33,603 nucleotides of DNA from Chryseosolibacter sp964393795 (GTDB lineage: Bacteria > Bacteroidota > Bacteroidia > Cytophagales > Cyclobacteriaceae). Positions 22,438 through 31,900 of the stretch are shown here, piece by piece (position 1 is the first letter of the stretch; every line of letters starts with the position of its first letter). The DNA lies in the NCBI GenBank assembly GCA_964393795.1, contig CAYMWA010000020.1, forward strand, positions 1 to 33,603. The letters run 5' to 3'. The notes under the pieces are model-generated. The model searched no databases. It saw only the letters and a program-made list of their open reading frames with translations, and was not told the DNA's origin. The position numbers and the translations under genes are program-made.

Positions 22438-22532
22438 GGTCGGAAATATAGTTCTACCATTTTTTCACATTCTTTGTATCTTTTTCGTCTTCGGCGACTC
22501 TAACTCACTGTAAACATATTAATCCAAAACTT

Positions 22533-23072
22533 ATGAAAACCATAAACAGTCTCACAGCAGGCCTGCTGTCGTATGCGCTATTGTTTGCAGTGAACGCCAA
22601 TGCCCAACAAAATCCCAAACTGTCAGATGCCGAAGTCGCCTCGGTTGCCGTCACGGCCAACCAGATCGACATCGACTATGCTGAAATCGCCAAAGAGAAA
22701 TCCAAAAACAAGGAAATCCTCCGGTTTGCTGAAACAATGAAAAACGACCACACTGCGGTCATCAACCAGGCGGTTGCGCTTGTGACAAAACTCAATGTGA
22801 CCCCGAAAGACAACGCGGTCAGCCAGCAACTGCTGGCCGATGCGGCCAAAACGAAGAAAACGCTCCAGGCAAAATCAAGCCGGACGTTCGACAAGGCTTA
22901 CATTGACAATGAGGTGGCCTACCACAAAGCCGTTATCGGCGCAGTCGAAGATCTCCTGATCCCTGAAGCTGAAAACGCAGAACTCAAAGAATTGCTGACG
23001 AACGTACTGCCCGCATTGAAAACCCACCTGGCACACGCCGAGATGGTGCAAAAACAGATATCAGGAAAGTAA
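22533..23072 (+). CDS. DUF4142 (ferritin-like) periplasmic protein
   Basis: 179 residues. Signal peptide MKTINSLTAGLLSYALLFAV NANA, cleaved before QQNPKLSD. The mature part is four-helical: SDAEVASVAVTANQIDIDYA, LRFAETMKNDHTAVINQAV, LLADAAKTKKTLQ, AYIDNEVAYHKAVIGAVEDL and NVLPALKTHLAHAEMVQ. The FAxxMxxDHxxxN and YIxxxVxxHxxV patterns define DUF4142. The role is unknown; such proteins are common in stress and envelope contexts. It forms an operon with the cupredoxin lipoprotein gene nine bases downstream. Confidence 0.9.
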   Translation: MKTINSLTAGLLSYALLFAVNANAQQNPKLSDAEVASVAVTANQIDIDYAEIAKEKSKNKEILRFAETMKNDHTAVINQAVALVTKLNVTPKDNAVSQQLLADAAKTKKTLQAKSSRTFDKAYIDNEVAYHKAVIGAVEDLLIPEAENAELKELLTNVLPALKTHLAHAEMVQKQISGK

Positions 23073-23081
23073 GGAGACAAA

Positions 23082-23519
23082 ATGAGAATGCTAAAGCCTA
23101 TTCTATTCTTTGTATTCGCCGCGCTCTTGCTGAATGGCTGCTCACGCCCGTCGGAAAATGAACCTTCCGCTGCGAACACAGAGAGCACTGAAGCACCAGC
23201 GTTGGATGACGCCGCGGCAAGTGCATTGGATGGCACGCCAGAGCAACCTCAGGTGATTAACCGTCCGCACTACCACACCGTTGAGATCAAACAGATGAAA
23301 TTTATTCCTGAAGAGCTCACCGTCAGCAAGGGCGATACGGTGGTTTGGATAAACAAAGGCATTACCACCCATGACGTCACCGAACTGAACAACAGCAGCT
23401 GGACTTCTTCAACGATACCCGTCGGCGCGTCGTGGAGCAAAGTGATCACGCAAAGTGATGACTACTACTGCTCCATTCACGTGGTGATGAAAGGAAAGTT
23501 GGTGGTTCAACCTGATTGA
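23082..23519 (+). CDS. Cupredoxin (plastocyanin/azurin-like) lipoprotein
   Basis: 145 residues. Lipoprotein signal MRMLKPILFFVFAALLLNGC (lipid Cys20), an A/S/E/P-rich linker to about 60, then one cupredoxin fold. Type 1 copper ligands can be placed at His97 (TTHDV), Cys130, His133 and Met136 (YYCSIHVVMKG), which is the amicyanin-like C-x2-H-x2-M spacing. It is a membrane-tethered electron carrier or copper-binding protein. An AAGGAG six bases before the ATG is a strong Shine-Dalgarno site, unusual for this phylum and suggesting high translation. It is co-transcribed with the DUF4142 gene, and a terminator follows. Confidence 0.92.
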   Translation: MRMLKPILFFVFAALLLNGCSRPSENEPSAANTESTEAPALDDAAASALDGTPEQPQVINRPHYHTVEIKQMKFIPEELTVSKGDTVVWINKGITTHDVTELNNSSWTSSTIPVGASWSKVITQSDDYYCSIHVVMKGKLVVQPD

Positions 23520-23538
23520 GTGTCCACAACCTGATTTA

Positions 23539-23574
23539 CCTACCCGGGATGCCTCAACATCCCGGGCAGGTTTT
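23539..23574 (+). terminator. Rho-independent terminator of the DUF4142-cupredoxin operon
   Basis: Stem CCCGGGATG/CATCCCGGG (23543-23551 / 23558-23566), extended by CCT/AGG after a mismatch, with a six-base loop and four T after it. Confidence 0.85.
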
Positions 23575-23576
23575 CC

Positions 23577-23597
23577 AATTTCTAATTTCTAATTTCC
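23577..23597. repeat. Heptad array, AATTTCY x3 (contains stop of heme lipoprotein)
   Basis: Three 7-base units. On the minus strand (AAATTAG words) they encode the last residues and the TAG stop of the convergent heme-binding lipoprotein gene. Confidence 0.8.
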
Positions 23598-25873
23598 TTT
23601 TCACTCAGCGCGTCTAACTCCCTTACCGTCCAGGCCCGCGTCCTTGACGCATGTGCCGCCCTCAGCGACTTCACCTCGTCGGGTTTGATCACTGGTGAAA
23701 CACCTCGCCTGCCTTCACCGAATTCGTAGCGGATGTAGCTGGCGACTGCGGCAATCCATTCATCACTGTTGGCGTTCATGGCAGGCATCACACTCGCATA
23801 CGACGTTCCATCAACAGGCCCCGTCAACCCATGAAGCAAAATCCGCGCTGCGGAATTCTTATCGACAACACGCAGTCGCATCGACCCTTCAAGTGACGGC
23901 GCTGCCTGCAACCCCCCGGCACCCATTCCTTTTCCGTCATTGCCATGACATGTTGCGCAAAGTGATTTAAAGATACCGGTCCCTGTCAGGATCAGCTTGC
24001 GGTCGTCAGCAGGCAGGTTGGCGAGCCGTGCCCCAAACATCCTGACATCTTCGTTTTTGTCGAGCGATCGCTTCGTTGCGGCGAGCATCTCATTGTCGGC
24101 ATGCGCGGCAAGTATCTCGCTGATCACTGCCTGTGCCGTGGACGATTCACTCTTGTACAACGAGAGGACTACCTGCACAAGCACGTCGTTACTTTCATCA
24201 TTCTGCAGGGCGGCCACTGCTTCAACCATTCGCGGGTCGCCCTTTCGGAGCCAGGGTTCGCTCATCCAGACGGCTGTTTTTCGTACCTCCCCTTCTTCAT
24301 CTGCCAACGCAGCAATAATCGTTTCTTCATCGATAGCGTTAAGCCCCTCCAGTGTCCACAGCGCGTGGATCCTGCCAAGATGTCCCGGTTTGTCTTTCCA
24401 AAACTGCAGGCGCTCGAAGAACGACTGCTCTCCTTTTGCCATGCGCTTCAACGCAGGGACAACGGACTTATCACCGAGTGCGATGATCTGCTTCTGTGCA
24501 TTGTCGCGCCACCAGCCATTGGGGTGATCGAGATAGGCAAGCAGTTCATCCGCGGATTCATCCAGCATGTGCGGTGCAGGGCCTGGTTCATAGCGATCAT
24601 GTACCACGCGATAGATACGTCCATGTCCGATGTGGTCAGCAAGCCCGAGGCTGTCGATCTTCCGTCGCAGGAAAGAGCCGGGCGGCGTCCAGTTGCCTTG
24701 CTGGATGATACCGCGGTGCATGTCGACAATATAGAGATTGCCATCAGGACCTGTCGCCGTATTCACGGGGCGGAAGTTCATGTCGGAGGAACTGATAAAT
24801 TCCTGTCGGTCATACGCATTCGCGAGTAATCGCCGTCCGTTATCGTTGATCACCTTCGCCCTGCGGATCAGCCTCCCCACAGGCTCGCACACGAGGTAGT
24901 CGCCCACCAGATCCGGCGGAAGCCGATCCCCTCTGAAAATGGATTGTCCGCACGACGCGGTAAAGTGGTTAAGGGTAATGTTGGGTCGCAGCCGACGAGT
25001 GCCGCCCTGCACATCGGGCGTGGCGATAATCGGCCATACCTCCTGGAAGTCTTCACTGAGCTGGTCGGGGAAGTCGAGGCGTCCGTACTTGACGTTGATC
25101 TGAAATCCTGCTGCAGGCACTTCGCCGCCGGCACGTGAGTAATACAGCCGGCCGTAGTTGTCGTGCGTGACGCCCCATTGTCCGTTATTGCCACTGATGA
25201 TGGTGTCCACTTCAATCGTACCATTCGTGTACCGGAAACGAACGGGGTCATAGGTGATGTACATCCAGTTGTCAATGTTCCAGTCGAGGCCACTGCGCTG
25301 GTGCTCCATGTTCGCACGGGTCTCGTACTTGTCATTAGTGTAGACCGGTCGTTTCTCATCCGCCACGCCGTCTCCGTCCGTATCGCGGTACGCGTAGATG
25401 TCCAGTGTATTGGTTTCATTGACGAGAACTTCATCATTCACGCACTGTAACATGCGCGGCAGGAGCAGGCTATCGATGAATACTGTGTGCTTATCCATCT
25501 TTCCGTCGTGATCGGTATCCTCCAGTAAAGAGATCCGGCTCGTCGGCTCACGTTCCCCGGTAGCATCGGCATCCTGCATATAGGTCCGCATTTCGGCGAC
25601 GTACATTTTCCCGTTGCCATCCCACGCGATGGCTACCGGCTCGCGTATCATCGGCTCACTCGCGACGAGTTCGACGTGATACCCCTCGGGGAGAAAAATA
25701 GTCTTCTGGCTTTCTTGGGGAGACAGATAGTCCGGCGACGGCGTCGGGTTGAAGGCTGGCAGTGTTATCGCTTGTTTTGTTGTTTGTGTTTCCTGGCTGT
25801 TGTCAGACCCTCCGCAACCAACAAGCAGGCAGGCAAGGGCGATACACGAAGCAGTGTGTAATGTATTGTTCAT
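23582..25873 (-). CDS. PVC-type heme-binding dehydrogenase-like lipoprotein
   Basis: 763 residues. Lipobox LLVGCGG near residue 20. Residues about 45-400 form an NHL-like propeller of the membrane-bound dehydrogenase type (LPEGYHVELVASEPMIREPV, AWDGNGKMYVAEMRTYMQDA, DTDHDGKMDKHTVFIDSL, TGPDGNLYIVDMHRGIIQ). Residues about 460-610 look like HEAT-type helical repeats. A C-terminal cytochrome c domain has the heme site LCATCHGNDGKG at about 638-649 and a likely axial methionine in VMPAMN. It is a periplasmic or surface oxidoreductase, substrate unknown, probably sugar or amine related by family context. It lies 22 bases after the sulfatase gene, in one transcript. Confidence 0.88.
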   Translation of the reverse strand: MNNTLHTASCIALACLLVGCGGSDNSQETQTTKQAITLPAFNPTPSPDYLSPQESQKTIFLPEGYHVELVASEPMIREPVAIAWDGNGKMYVAEMRTYMQDADATGEREPTSRISLLEDTDHDGKMDKHTVFIDSLLLPRMLQCVNDEVLVNETNTLDIYAYRDTDGDGVADEKRPVYTNDKYETRANMEHQRSGLDWNIDNWMYITYDPVRFRYTNGTIEVDTIISGNNGQWGVTHDNYGRLYYSRAGGEVPAAGFQINVKYGRLDFPDQLSEDFQEVWPIIATPDVQGGTRRLRPNITLNHFTASCGQSIFRGDRLPPDLVGDYLVCEPVGRLIRRAKVINDNGRRLLANAYDRQEFISSSDMNFRPVNTATGPDGNLYIVDMHRGIIQQGNWTPPGSFLRRKIDSLGLADHIGHGRIYRVVHDRYEPGPAPHMLDESADELLAYLDHPNGWWRDNAQKQIIALGDKSVVPALKRMAKGEQSFFERLQFWKDKPGHLGRIHALWTLEGLNAIDEETIIAALADEEGEVRKTAVWMSEPWLRKGDPRMVEAVAALQNDESNDVLVQVVLSLYKSESSTAQAVISEILAAHADNEMLAATKRSLDKNEDVRMFGARLANLPADDRKLILTGTGIFKSLCATCHGNDGKGMGAGGLQAAPSLEGSMRLRVVDKNSAARILLHGLTGPVDGTSYASVMPAMNANSDEWIAAVASYIRYEFGEGRRGVSPVIKPDEVKSLRAAHASRTRAWTVRELDALSEKEIRN

Positions 25874-25895
25874 AGGTTTAAAGGTTCAACAACGG

Positions 25896-27356
25896 TCAAA
25901 GTCCCTCGCGCACTTTCTGTTCCCGGAAGTAGGGCTGGAAGTTGTACGCCGAGTGTTCCGTCCACGGTACATTCACCGTGGGCAGGTATTGTTGAAGGCG
26001 CGTCTTCACTTTTTCATAGTTCTTCTTATCGGCAAGGTTCGTCCATTCATCCGGATCCCTGCGATGATCGTATAGTTCTTCGCCGCCATCTTCGTAACGT
26101 GTATAGCGAAAATCTTTTGTCCTTATGGAATGATTATTTCTTCCGTATGTGGTGAGTGCAAAGTATGTTTCTTTTCCAGGCGCACCTTTCAACAGTGGAA
26201 CAAGGCTCTTCCCCTCGTTTCGATCGTAGGCCGGAAGTCCCGCGAGTTCAAGCAGCGTCGGATAAATGGACAACAACTCGACGGGCTCGGAAATGTTTTT
26301 CCCAGCCGGAATTCCGGGACCTGCGAACATAAGCGGGGCGTGTGTCGCTTCTTCCCACAGCGCATGCTTGGCAAAAGTGCCCTTCTCCCCTACACGGTAT
26401 CCGTGGTCGGACCACAACACAATGACTGTATTGTCGGCGTGCGGACTCGCGTCCAGCGCGTCCAGCAGCTTGCCGACTTGTGCATCGGCAAACGAAATGC
26501 AAGCGAGGTAGGCTTCGATCATGTTAGGCCATTCGCCCGATTTGATCGCCCATTCGGTAGAAGGCATCATCGGCAGGTCGTTGATGGCCAAAGCCACCGC
26601 GGGCACATCGTCAAGGTCATTCGCCTTGTAGGGCGGCAGGGCCACCCGCTTGACATCATACAAGTCGAACCACGATTGCGGCACATACCAGGGCACGTGC
26701 GGACGGATAAATCCAACAGCAAGAAAAAAAGGTTGGTCGTAAGTCCGTCGCAATCGGGCGACGCCCCATTCCGCTGACTGATAATCAGGCATCAGGGAAT
26801 CGGCAACGGGATAGGAACCCCAATCTGTGCTCGTCCCGGCATAGCCTTCCGGTCCTTTGCCCGCCCACTTGAAACGCTTCCGGGGTTTCGGGCCGGCGCC
26901 TTTTACACGGCCACCCGATTCATCCAGGATGCCGTCTGGCACATGCTCATGAAAAAGTTTTCCTACGCCCATCGTATAGTAGCCATGCTTGCGAAAATAT
27001 TCGGGGAGGAATACAATGTCACGTGTCACAGGGTTGTCCTCGCGAATCTGGTTGTCGTCGATCATCCCATAGATACCCGTCGTCGAAGGCCGCAGCCCGG
27101 TCATGATCGAAGCGCGCGAAGGACCGCACAAGGGCGCCTGGCAATGCGCGTTCTGAAACACGGTGCCCCGCTTCGCCAGCCGATCGATATTCGGCGTCTT
27201 CACATCCGGATGCCCGTTCATCGCGCCGATCCAGTCGTTCAGGTCATCCACCGCGATGAAGAGCACATTCGGCGGCTGCCCCTCACGCACCGATTGTCCG
27301 AAGCAAGGCACACAAAACGAAAAAAAGACCAACAGCGAAGACAACAAGGGTTTCAT
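25896..27356 (-). CDS. Secreted sulfatase (iduronate/choline-sulfatase type)
   Basis: 486 residues. Signal peptide MKPLLSSLLVFFSFCVPCFG, cleaved near GQ. Metal-binding start NVLFIAVDDLNDWIGAM (Asp37/38), then the sulfatase signature APLCGPSRASIMTG, in which Cys77 would be converted to formylglycine, so a maturase is needed elsewhere in the genome. Then VGKLFHEHVPDG, FLAVGFIRPHVPWYVP, VIVLWSDHGYRVGEKGTFAKH and a C-terminal DEWTNLA region. It is a periplasmic hydrolase releasing sulfate from glycans or esters. The open frame starts 34 codons further upstream, but the signal peptide fixes ATG 27356. A promoter-like pair lies upstream. Confidence 0.93.
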   Translation of the reverse strand: MKPLLSSLLVFFSFCVPCFGQSVREGQPPNVLFIAVDDLNDWIGAMNGHPDVKTPNIDRLAKRGTVFQNAHCQAPLCGPSRASIMTGLRPSTTGIYGMIDDNQIREDNPVTRDIVFLPEYFRKHGYYTMGVGKLFHEHVPDGILDESGGRVKGAGPKPRKRFKWAGKGPEGYAGTSTDWGSYPVADSLMPDYQSAEWGVARLRRTYDQPFFLAVGFIRPHVPWYVPQSWFDLYDVKRVALPPYKANDLDDVPAVALAINDLPMMPSTEWAIKSGEWPNMIEAYLACISFADAQVGKLLDALDASPHADNTVIVLWSDHGYRVGEKGTFAKHALWEEATHAPLMFAGPGIPAGKNISEPVELLSIYPTLLELAGLPAYDRNEGKSLVPLLKGAPGKETYFALTTYGRNNHSIRTKDFRYTRYEDGGEELYDHRRDPDEWTNLADKKNYEKVKTRLQQYLPTVNVPWTEHSAYNFQPYFREQKVREGL

Positions 27357-27400
27357 GTGCGCGTAAGGTTCAGGTGCAAAAAAATTGGAATAGTATTCAA

Positions 27401-27431
27401 CAAATATAGAAGAATGGATGACATCTCCGAA
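27401..27431 (-). promoter_or_regulatory. Candidate sulfatase promoter
   Basis: On the minus strand TATATTTG (27401-27408) is an exact TAnnTTTG -7 box, and TTCG lies 19 bases upstream (27428-27431), three of four matches to TTTG. This is the expected spacing for Bacteroidota primary sigma. The leader would be about 40 bases. Confidence 0.45.
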
Positions 27432-27480
27432 GATCGCCACCTCCACAGCCGACATCAATCTTTACCCGGGTAATGTTATA

Positions 27481-27497
27481 ATAGTCAAAAGGACTAT
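27481..27497. promoter_or_regulatory. Inverted repeat, possible operator
   Basis: ATAGTC and GACTAT separated by AAAAG, in the 364-base divergent spacer between the sulfatase and the efflux operon, followed by the palindrome GCACGTGC (27503-27510). No regulator gene lies next to the efflux operon, so the binding protein, if any, is not identified. The spacer holds no credible gene. Confidence 0.3.
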
Positions 27498-27613
27498 ATT
27501 GCGCACGTGCACTTCAAAAACCCTCAATTCACGCAATCTGCTATTCGTAATCTTTATGTGAGCGGTCCTATTATTTTAGCGAATGCTTCCTTTTCTTCAT
27601 ACTTGGTTCAAAT

Positions 27614-27644
27614 TTTGCTCTTTAGCGTGCTGATATTTTTTTTG
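27614..27644 (+). promoter_or_regulatory. Candidate efflux operon promoter
   Basis: TTTG at 27614-27617 and, 19 bases later, TTTTTTTG (27637-27644), near TAnnTTTG. The start of the adaptor gene is about 75 bases downstream. Confidence 0.3.
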
Positions 27645-27720
27645 AAGCCTGCCGTGATTGCCCGGCTTTATCAACTAAATACAATAAAAGGAGTTCCAGG
27701 ATTAGAAAAGTTAAGTAAAC

Positions 27721-28872
27721 ATGAGTATACAGTTAGTGCGAGTAAAATGGTGGAACCCTCTGATCCTGATCGTTATCATTCTGATGTCCTCCTGCGGCGA
27801 AGAGAAGTCCGCCGCCAACACTGGGGATAATGCTCCCCCAAAAGTATTGCCGGTAACAAATGTACTCGTGAAAGACACCAACCTCTATCGCGAGTATGTC
27901 GCTGATATACAGGCCGTGCAGAACGTGGAACTGCGCGCGCGGGTGCAGGGATTTCTCGAACGCATCTACGTAGACGAGGGGCAGTTCGTTAAGAAAGGAC
28001 AGCTGCTGTTTAAGATCAACGACGAAGAATACCGGGCGGAACTTGCCAAAGCCAACGCCAATCTGGAAAGTGCCATTGCTGAAGCAAAAGCTGTCGAGCT
28101 TGAAGTAGACCGGCTCAAAGTGATGGTCGACAAGAAAGTAATTTCCGAGACAGAACTGAGTGTGGCGACAGCAAAGCTGAAAGCGGTGAAAGCGAAAATA
28201 GAACAATCGCGCTGGGCCAAGTCGAACGCACAGTTAAAATTGTCGTACACTGGTGTTCGCGCTCCTTTCGACGGCATCATTGACCGGATTCCGTTCAAGG
28301 TGGGGAGCCTCATCGATCACGGCACATTGTTAACGACGGTCTCCGACATCAGCGAAGTGTTCGTCTACTTCAATGTTTCCGAAGATGAGTACCTTGAGTA
28401 CGTCAAGAACTCAGTAGCCGAAGGAGGCCAGGACAACAAGCTCGTCACGCTTACCCTTGCTGACGGCACGCTCTATCCTTATGAAGGCAGCGTGGAAACC
28501 ATGGGCGGGCAATTTCAGGCGAGCACCGGCTCTATTTCTTTCCGCGCGCGGTTTCCCAATCCCGAATCGATTCTAAAACACGGCGCTACCGGCAAGATCC
28601 GCTTGTCGAATACGCTGAACGATGCGATTATGATCCCGCAAAAGGCGGTATTCGAAATCCAGGACAAGAACTTTGTGTTCGTGGTGGATTCGGCCAATCA
28701 GGTGCGGATGCGCAACTTCATACCCAAGACGCGACTTTCCCATTACTACATTGTGGAGTCAGGTCTTAAATTGGGCGACAAGATCGTGTTCGAAGGCATC
28801 CAGGAGATCCGTGACGGTATGCGTATCATTCCCAAACCTGTGCGCATGGACAGTCTGATGATTGTCATGTAG
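27721..28872 (+). CDS. RND efflux periplasmic adaptor (membrane fusion protein)
   Basis: 383 residues. Lipobox ILMSSC (lipid Cys25). Then the usual order of an AcrA-type adaptor: barrel-sandwich half VELRARVQGFLERIYVDEGQ, FVKKGQLLFKINDEEYRAEL, an alpha-hairpin of about 60 residues (LAKANANLESAIAEAKAVEL...VMVDKKVISETELSVATAKL), the second lipoyl half YTGVRAPFDGIIDRIPFKVG, the beta-barrel and membrane-proximal domains ending VFEGIQEIRDGMRIIPK. It bridges the inner-membrane pump and the outer-membrane channel encoded directly downstream. The exported compounds cannot be told from sequence. Confidence 0.95.
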   Translation: MSIQLVRVKWWNPLILIVIILMSSCGEEKSAANTGDNAPPKVLPVTNVLVKDTNLYREYVADIQAVQNVELRARVQGFLERIYVDEGQFVKKGQLLFKINDEEYRAELAKANANLESAIAEAKAVELEVDRLKVMVDKKVISETELSVATAKLKAVKAKIEQSRWAKSNAQLKLSYTGVRAPFDGIIDRIPFKVGSLIDHGTLLTTVSDISEVFVYFNVSEDEYLEYVKNSVAEGGQDNKLVTLTLADGTLYPYEGSVETMGGQFQASTGSISFRARFPNPESILKHGATGKIRLSNTLNDAIMIPQKAVFEIQDKNFVFVVDSANQVRMRNFIPKTRLSHYYIVESGLKLGDKIVFEGIQEIRDGMRIIPKPVRMDSLMIVM

Positions 28873-28881
28873 GGATGCGGC

Positions 28882-28904
28882 GTAGAGACATCATGCGTCT
28901 CTAC
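28882..28904. repeat. Palindrome GTAGAGAC / GTCTCTAC
   Basis: Perfect 8-bp stem with loop ATCATGC, in the 90-base gap between adaptor and pump genes. There is no T run, so it is not a standard terminator. GTAGAGAC...GTCTCTAC hairpins of this kind recur in many bacterial genomes. It could modulate the ratio of adaptor to pump transcript. Confidence 0.7.
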
Positions 28905-28962
28905 ATCACATCCTTCCGCCACCCTCTCAACTTGTTAAACCTAACCGAACTGCTCACAACAG

Positions 28963-31900
28963 ATGTTTAATATTTTCATCCGAAGGCCCGTACTCTCCCT
29001 TGTCATCTCCCTGTTTTTCGTGTTGCTTGGTGGGCTCGCTTTCTTCAGCCTGTCGATCAGCCAATATCCTGATATCATTCCACCATCGGTATCCGTACGC
29101 GCACGATACACGGGCGGAAACGCAGACGTCGTCACCAAAACCGTAGCTGTGCCCCTCGAACGGGCTATCAACGGTGTGCCTGGCATGACCCACATGTCAT
29201 CGGTGGCCAGTAACAACGGGACGGTGGTCATAGAAGTAACCTTCCAGGTCGGCACCGATCCGGACCTCGCAGCGGTCGCAGTGCAAAACCGGGTGCAAAC
29301 CATTATTGATGAGCTTCCCGAAGATGTCATTCGCAACGGCGTGATCGTAGAGAAAGAAGTGAACAGTCTGCTCATGTACGTTAACGTGGTGAGCACGGAC
29401 CCTAACCTCGACGAAGAGTTTATCTTCAACTTCACCGACATCAACATTCTCCAGGAGCTGAAAAGGATCGACGGCGTCGGATATTCGGAAATTGTTTCGG
29501 AGAAGGACTACGCAATGCGGGTATGGCTGCGGCCGGACCGGATGACATCGTACGAGATCTCGACGGAAGAAGTCATCGACGCGATTCGCGCCCAAAACGT
29601 CGAAGCCGCCCCTGGCAAGTCGGGCGAGAGCTCTGATAAATCACCTCAGGCGCTGCAGTACGTACTGCGCTACACCGGAAAATTCAGTACACCGGAAGAG
29701 TACGAAGACCTCGTGCTGCGCGCCGATGCCGACGGCTCTATTCTGCGCCTGAAAGATGTTGCCGATATTGAGTTCGGCGCCCGCAGCTTCAAAAGAATTT
29801 CCAAGAACAACGGTACCCCTGCTGCCTCCATTCTCATTAACCAGCGTCCGGGCTCCAATGCGCGGGATGTGATCATGCGTATCAAGGCGCGCATGGACGA
29901 ACTCAAGGAAAGTTTCCCGCCCGGCATGACCTACAACTATACGTACGATGTCTCGCGCTTCCTTGACGCGTCAATAAGTGAGGTCGTCCGCACACTCATC
30001 GAAGCCTTCCTCCTGGTATCGCTGGTGGTCTTCATCTTTTTGCAGGATTTTCGATCAACCCTTATCCCGGCACTCGCCATCCCGGTGGCACTCATCGGTG
30101 CTTTGTTCTTCATGCAGCTGATGGGATTCTCAATCAACCTCCTCACCCTCTTTGCGCTGGTGTTGGCGATTGGGATTGTCGTCGACAATGCGATAGTCGT
30201 GGTCGAGGCAGTGCATGCGAAAATGGAAAAAGAAAAACTGCCGCCACGTGAAGCGACCTTTGCCGCGATGAATGACATCGGCGGCGCCATCATCGCCATC
30301 ACGCTGGTCATGTCCGCGGTATTCATCCCCGTTGCGTTCTTATCAGGACCCGTGGGCGTTTTCTATCGCCAGTTTTCGCTTACCCTTGCCGTTGCTATTG
30401 TCATCTCCGGTGTCAACGCGCTCACCCTCACACCTGCCCTATGCGCGATGATCCTCCGCAACAACCACGCAGCGCCGAAGAAGAAAAATATCCTTCAACG
30501 TTTGTTCAACGGCTTCAACAGTGGATATGAGAAGCTCGAGAACGGATACAGGCGCGTTGTGGCGGCTATCGCCGGAAGGCGAGCCATCACCATCGCCATG
30601 CTGTTGATCTTCTTTGTAGCGACGTACGGCGTTAACAGCGTACTGCCTACCGGATTCATTCCGAACGAAGACCAGGGTGTTGTGTACATTAACGTAACCG
30701 CACCCTCCGGTGCCACACTGGAACGAACCGAGAAAGTGCTCGACGAAATCCAGGACGTGCTCGACAACATGGAGATCGTCGAAGCGACTTCCACATTGGC
30801 GGGATACTCACTCGTCAATGGCGTATCGGGTGCTTCTTTCGGTATGGGTATCATCAACCTCGTGCCCTGGGAAGACCGCCAGGAAAGCGTAAGGGAGGTG
30901 ATCAAGCTGCTCGGAGAACGCACCCGACATATCACCGACGCACGAGTCGAATTCTTTTCGCCGCCCACTGTGCCCGGCTTTGGTAATGCAAGTGGATTCG
31001 AAATGCGATTGCTCGACCAGACAGGAACGGGCGATCTCGAAGCATTTGAAAAGGTGACGCACGATTTTATTGCCAAACTGGAAGCGACTGATGTGGTCGA
31101 CCGCGCTTACACAAACTTCGATCCGAACTTTCCGCAATACCTCATCCATGTTGATCAGGACATGGCCGCCAAGAAGGGCGTTACAGTCGAAAACGCCATG
31201 AGCACACTTCAGGTTTTGATGGGCGGCTATTATGCCTCCAACTTCGTAAGGTTTGGTCAGCTCTATCGCGTGATGGTGCAGGCACTGCCACAGTATCGCG
31301 AGAAACCCGAAGACCTCCTCAACCTGTTCGTGCGCAACAAGGACGGAGAGATGGTACCCTACTCCACCTTCATCCGGCTTGAACGCGTCTATGGGCCAGA
31401 GCAACTCACACGCTACAACATGTACAACGCCGCCCGCGTAAACGGCAACGTCGAGCCGGGGTACAGCACCGGAGACGCCATCAACGAAATCAAACGCCTC
31501 TCTGAATCACTGCCGAGGGGCTATGACTTCGACTGGGCAGGCATGACACGCGAAGAGGTGAAGTCGGGTGACCAGGCCATCTACATCTTCCTGATCTCGC
31601 TTGTGTTTGTCTATCTCCTGCTGGCAGCACAGTATGAAAGCTTCCTGCTCCCGCTGCCTGTGTTGCTTTCTTTACCGTCGGGAATTTTCGGCGCCTTCTT
31701 CGCACTGAAGATTTTCGGATTGGAGAACAACATCTATTCGCAGGTGGCGCTCATTATGTTGATCGGGCTGTTGGGCAAGAACGCCATCCTGATCGTCGAG
31801 TTCGCGATCCAGCGTCGGGCGGAAGGTATTTCTGTGCTAAAGGCCGCGGTTGCGGGCTCGGCATCGCGACTGCGTCCGATCCTGATGACCAGTTTTGCGT

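Noticed and set aside
27507..27830. Plus-strand frame of 107 residues starting GTG before the efflux operon
   Set aside because: The second half shadows the adaptor gene in another phase, the start is weak and the composition of the first half is that of a promoter region.
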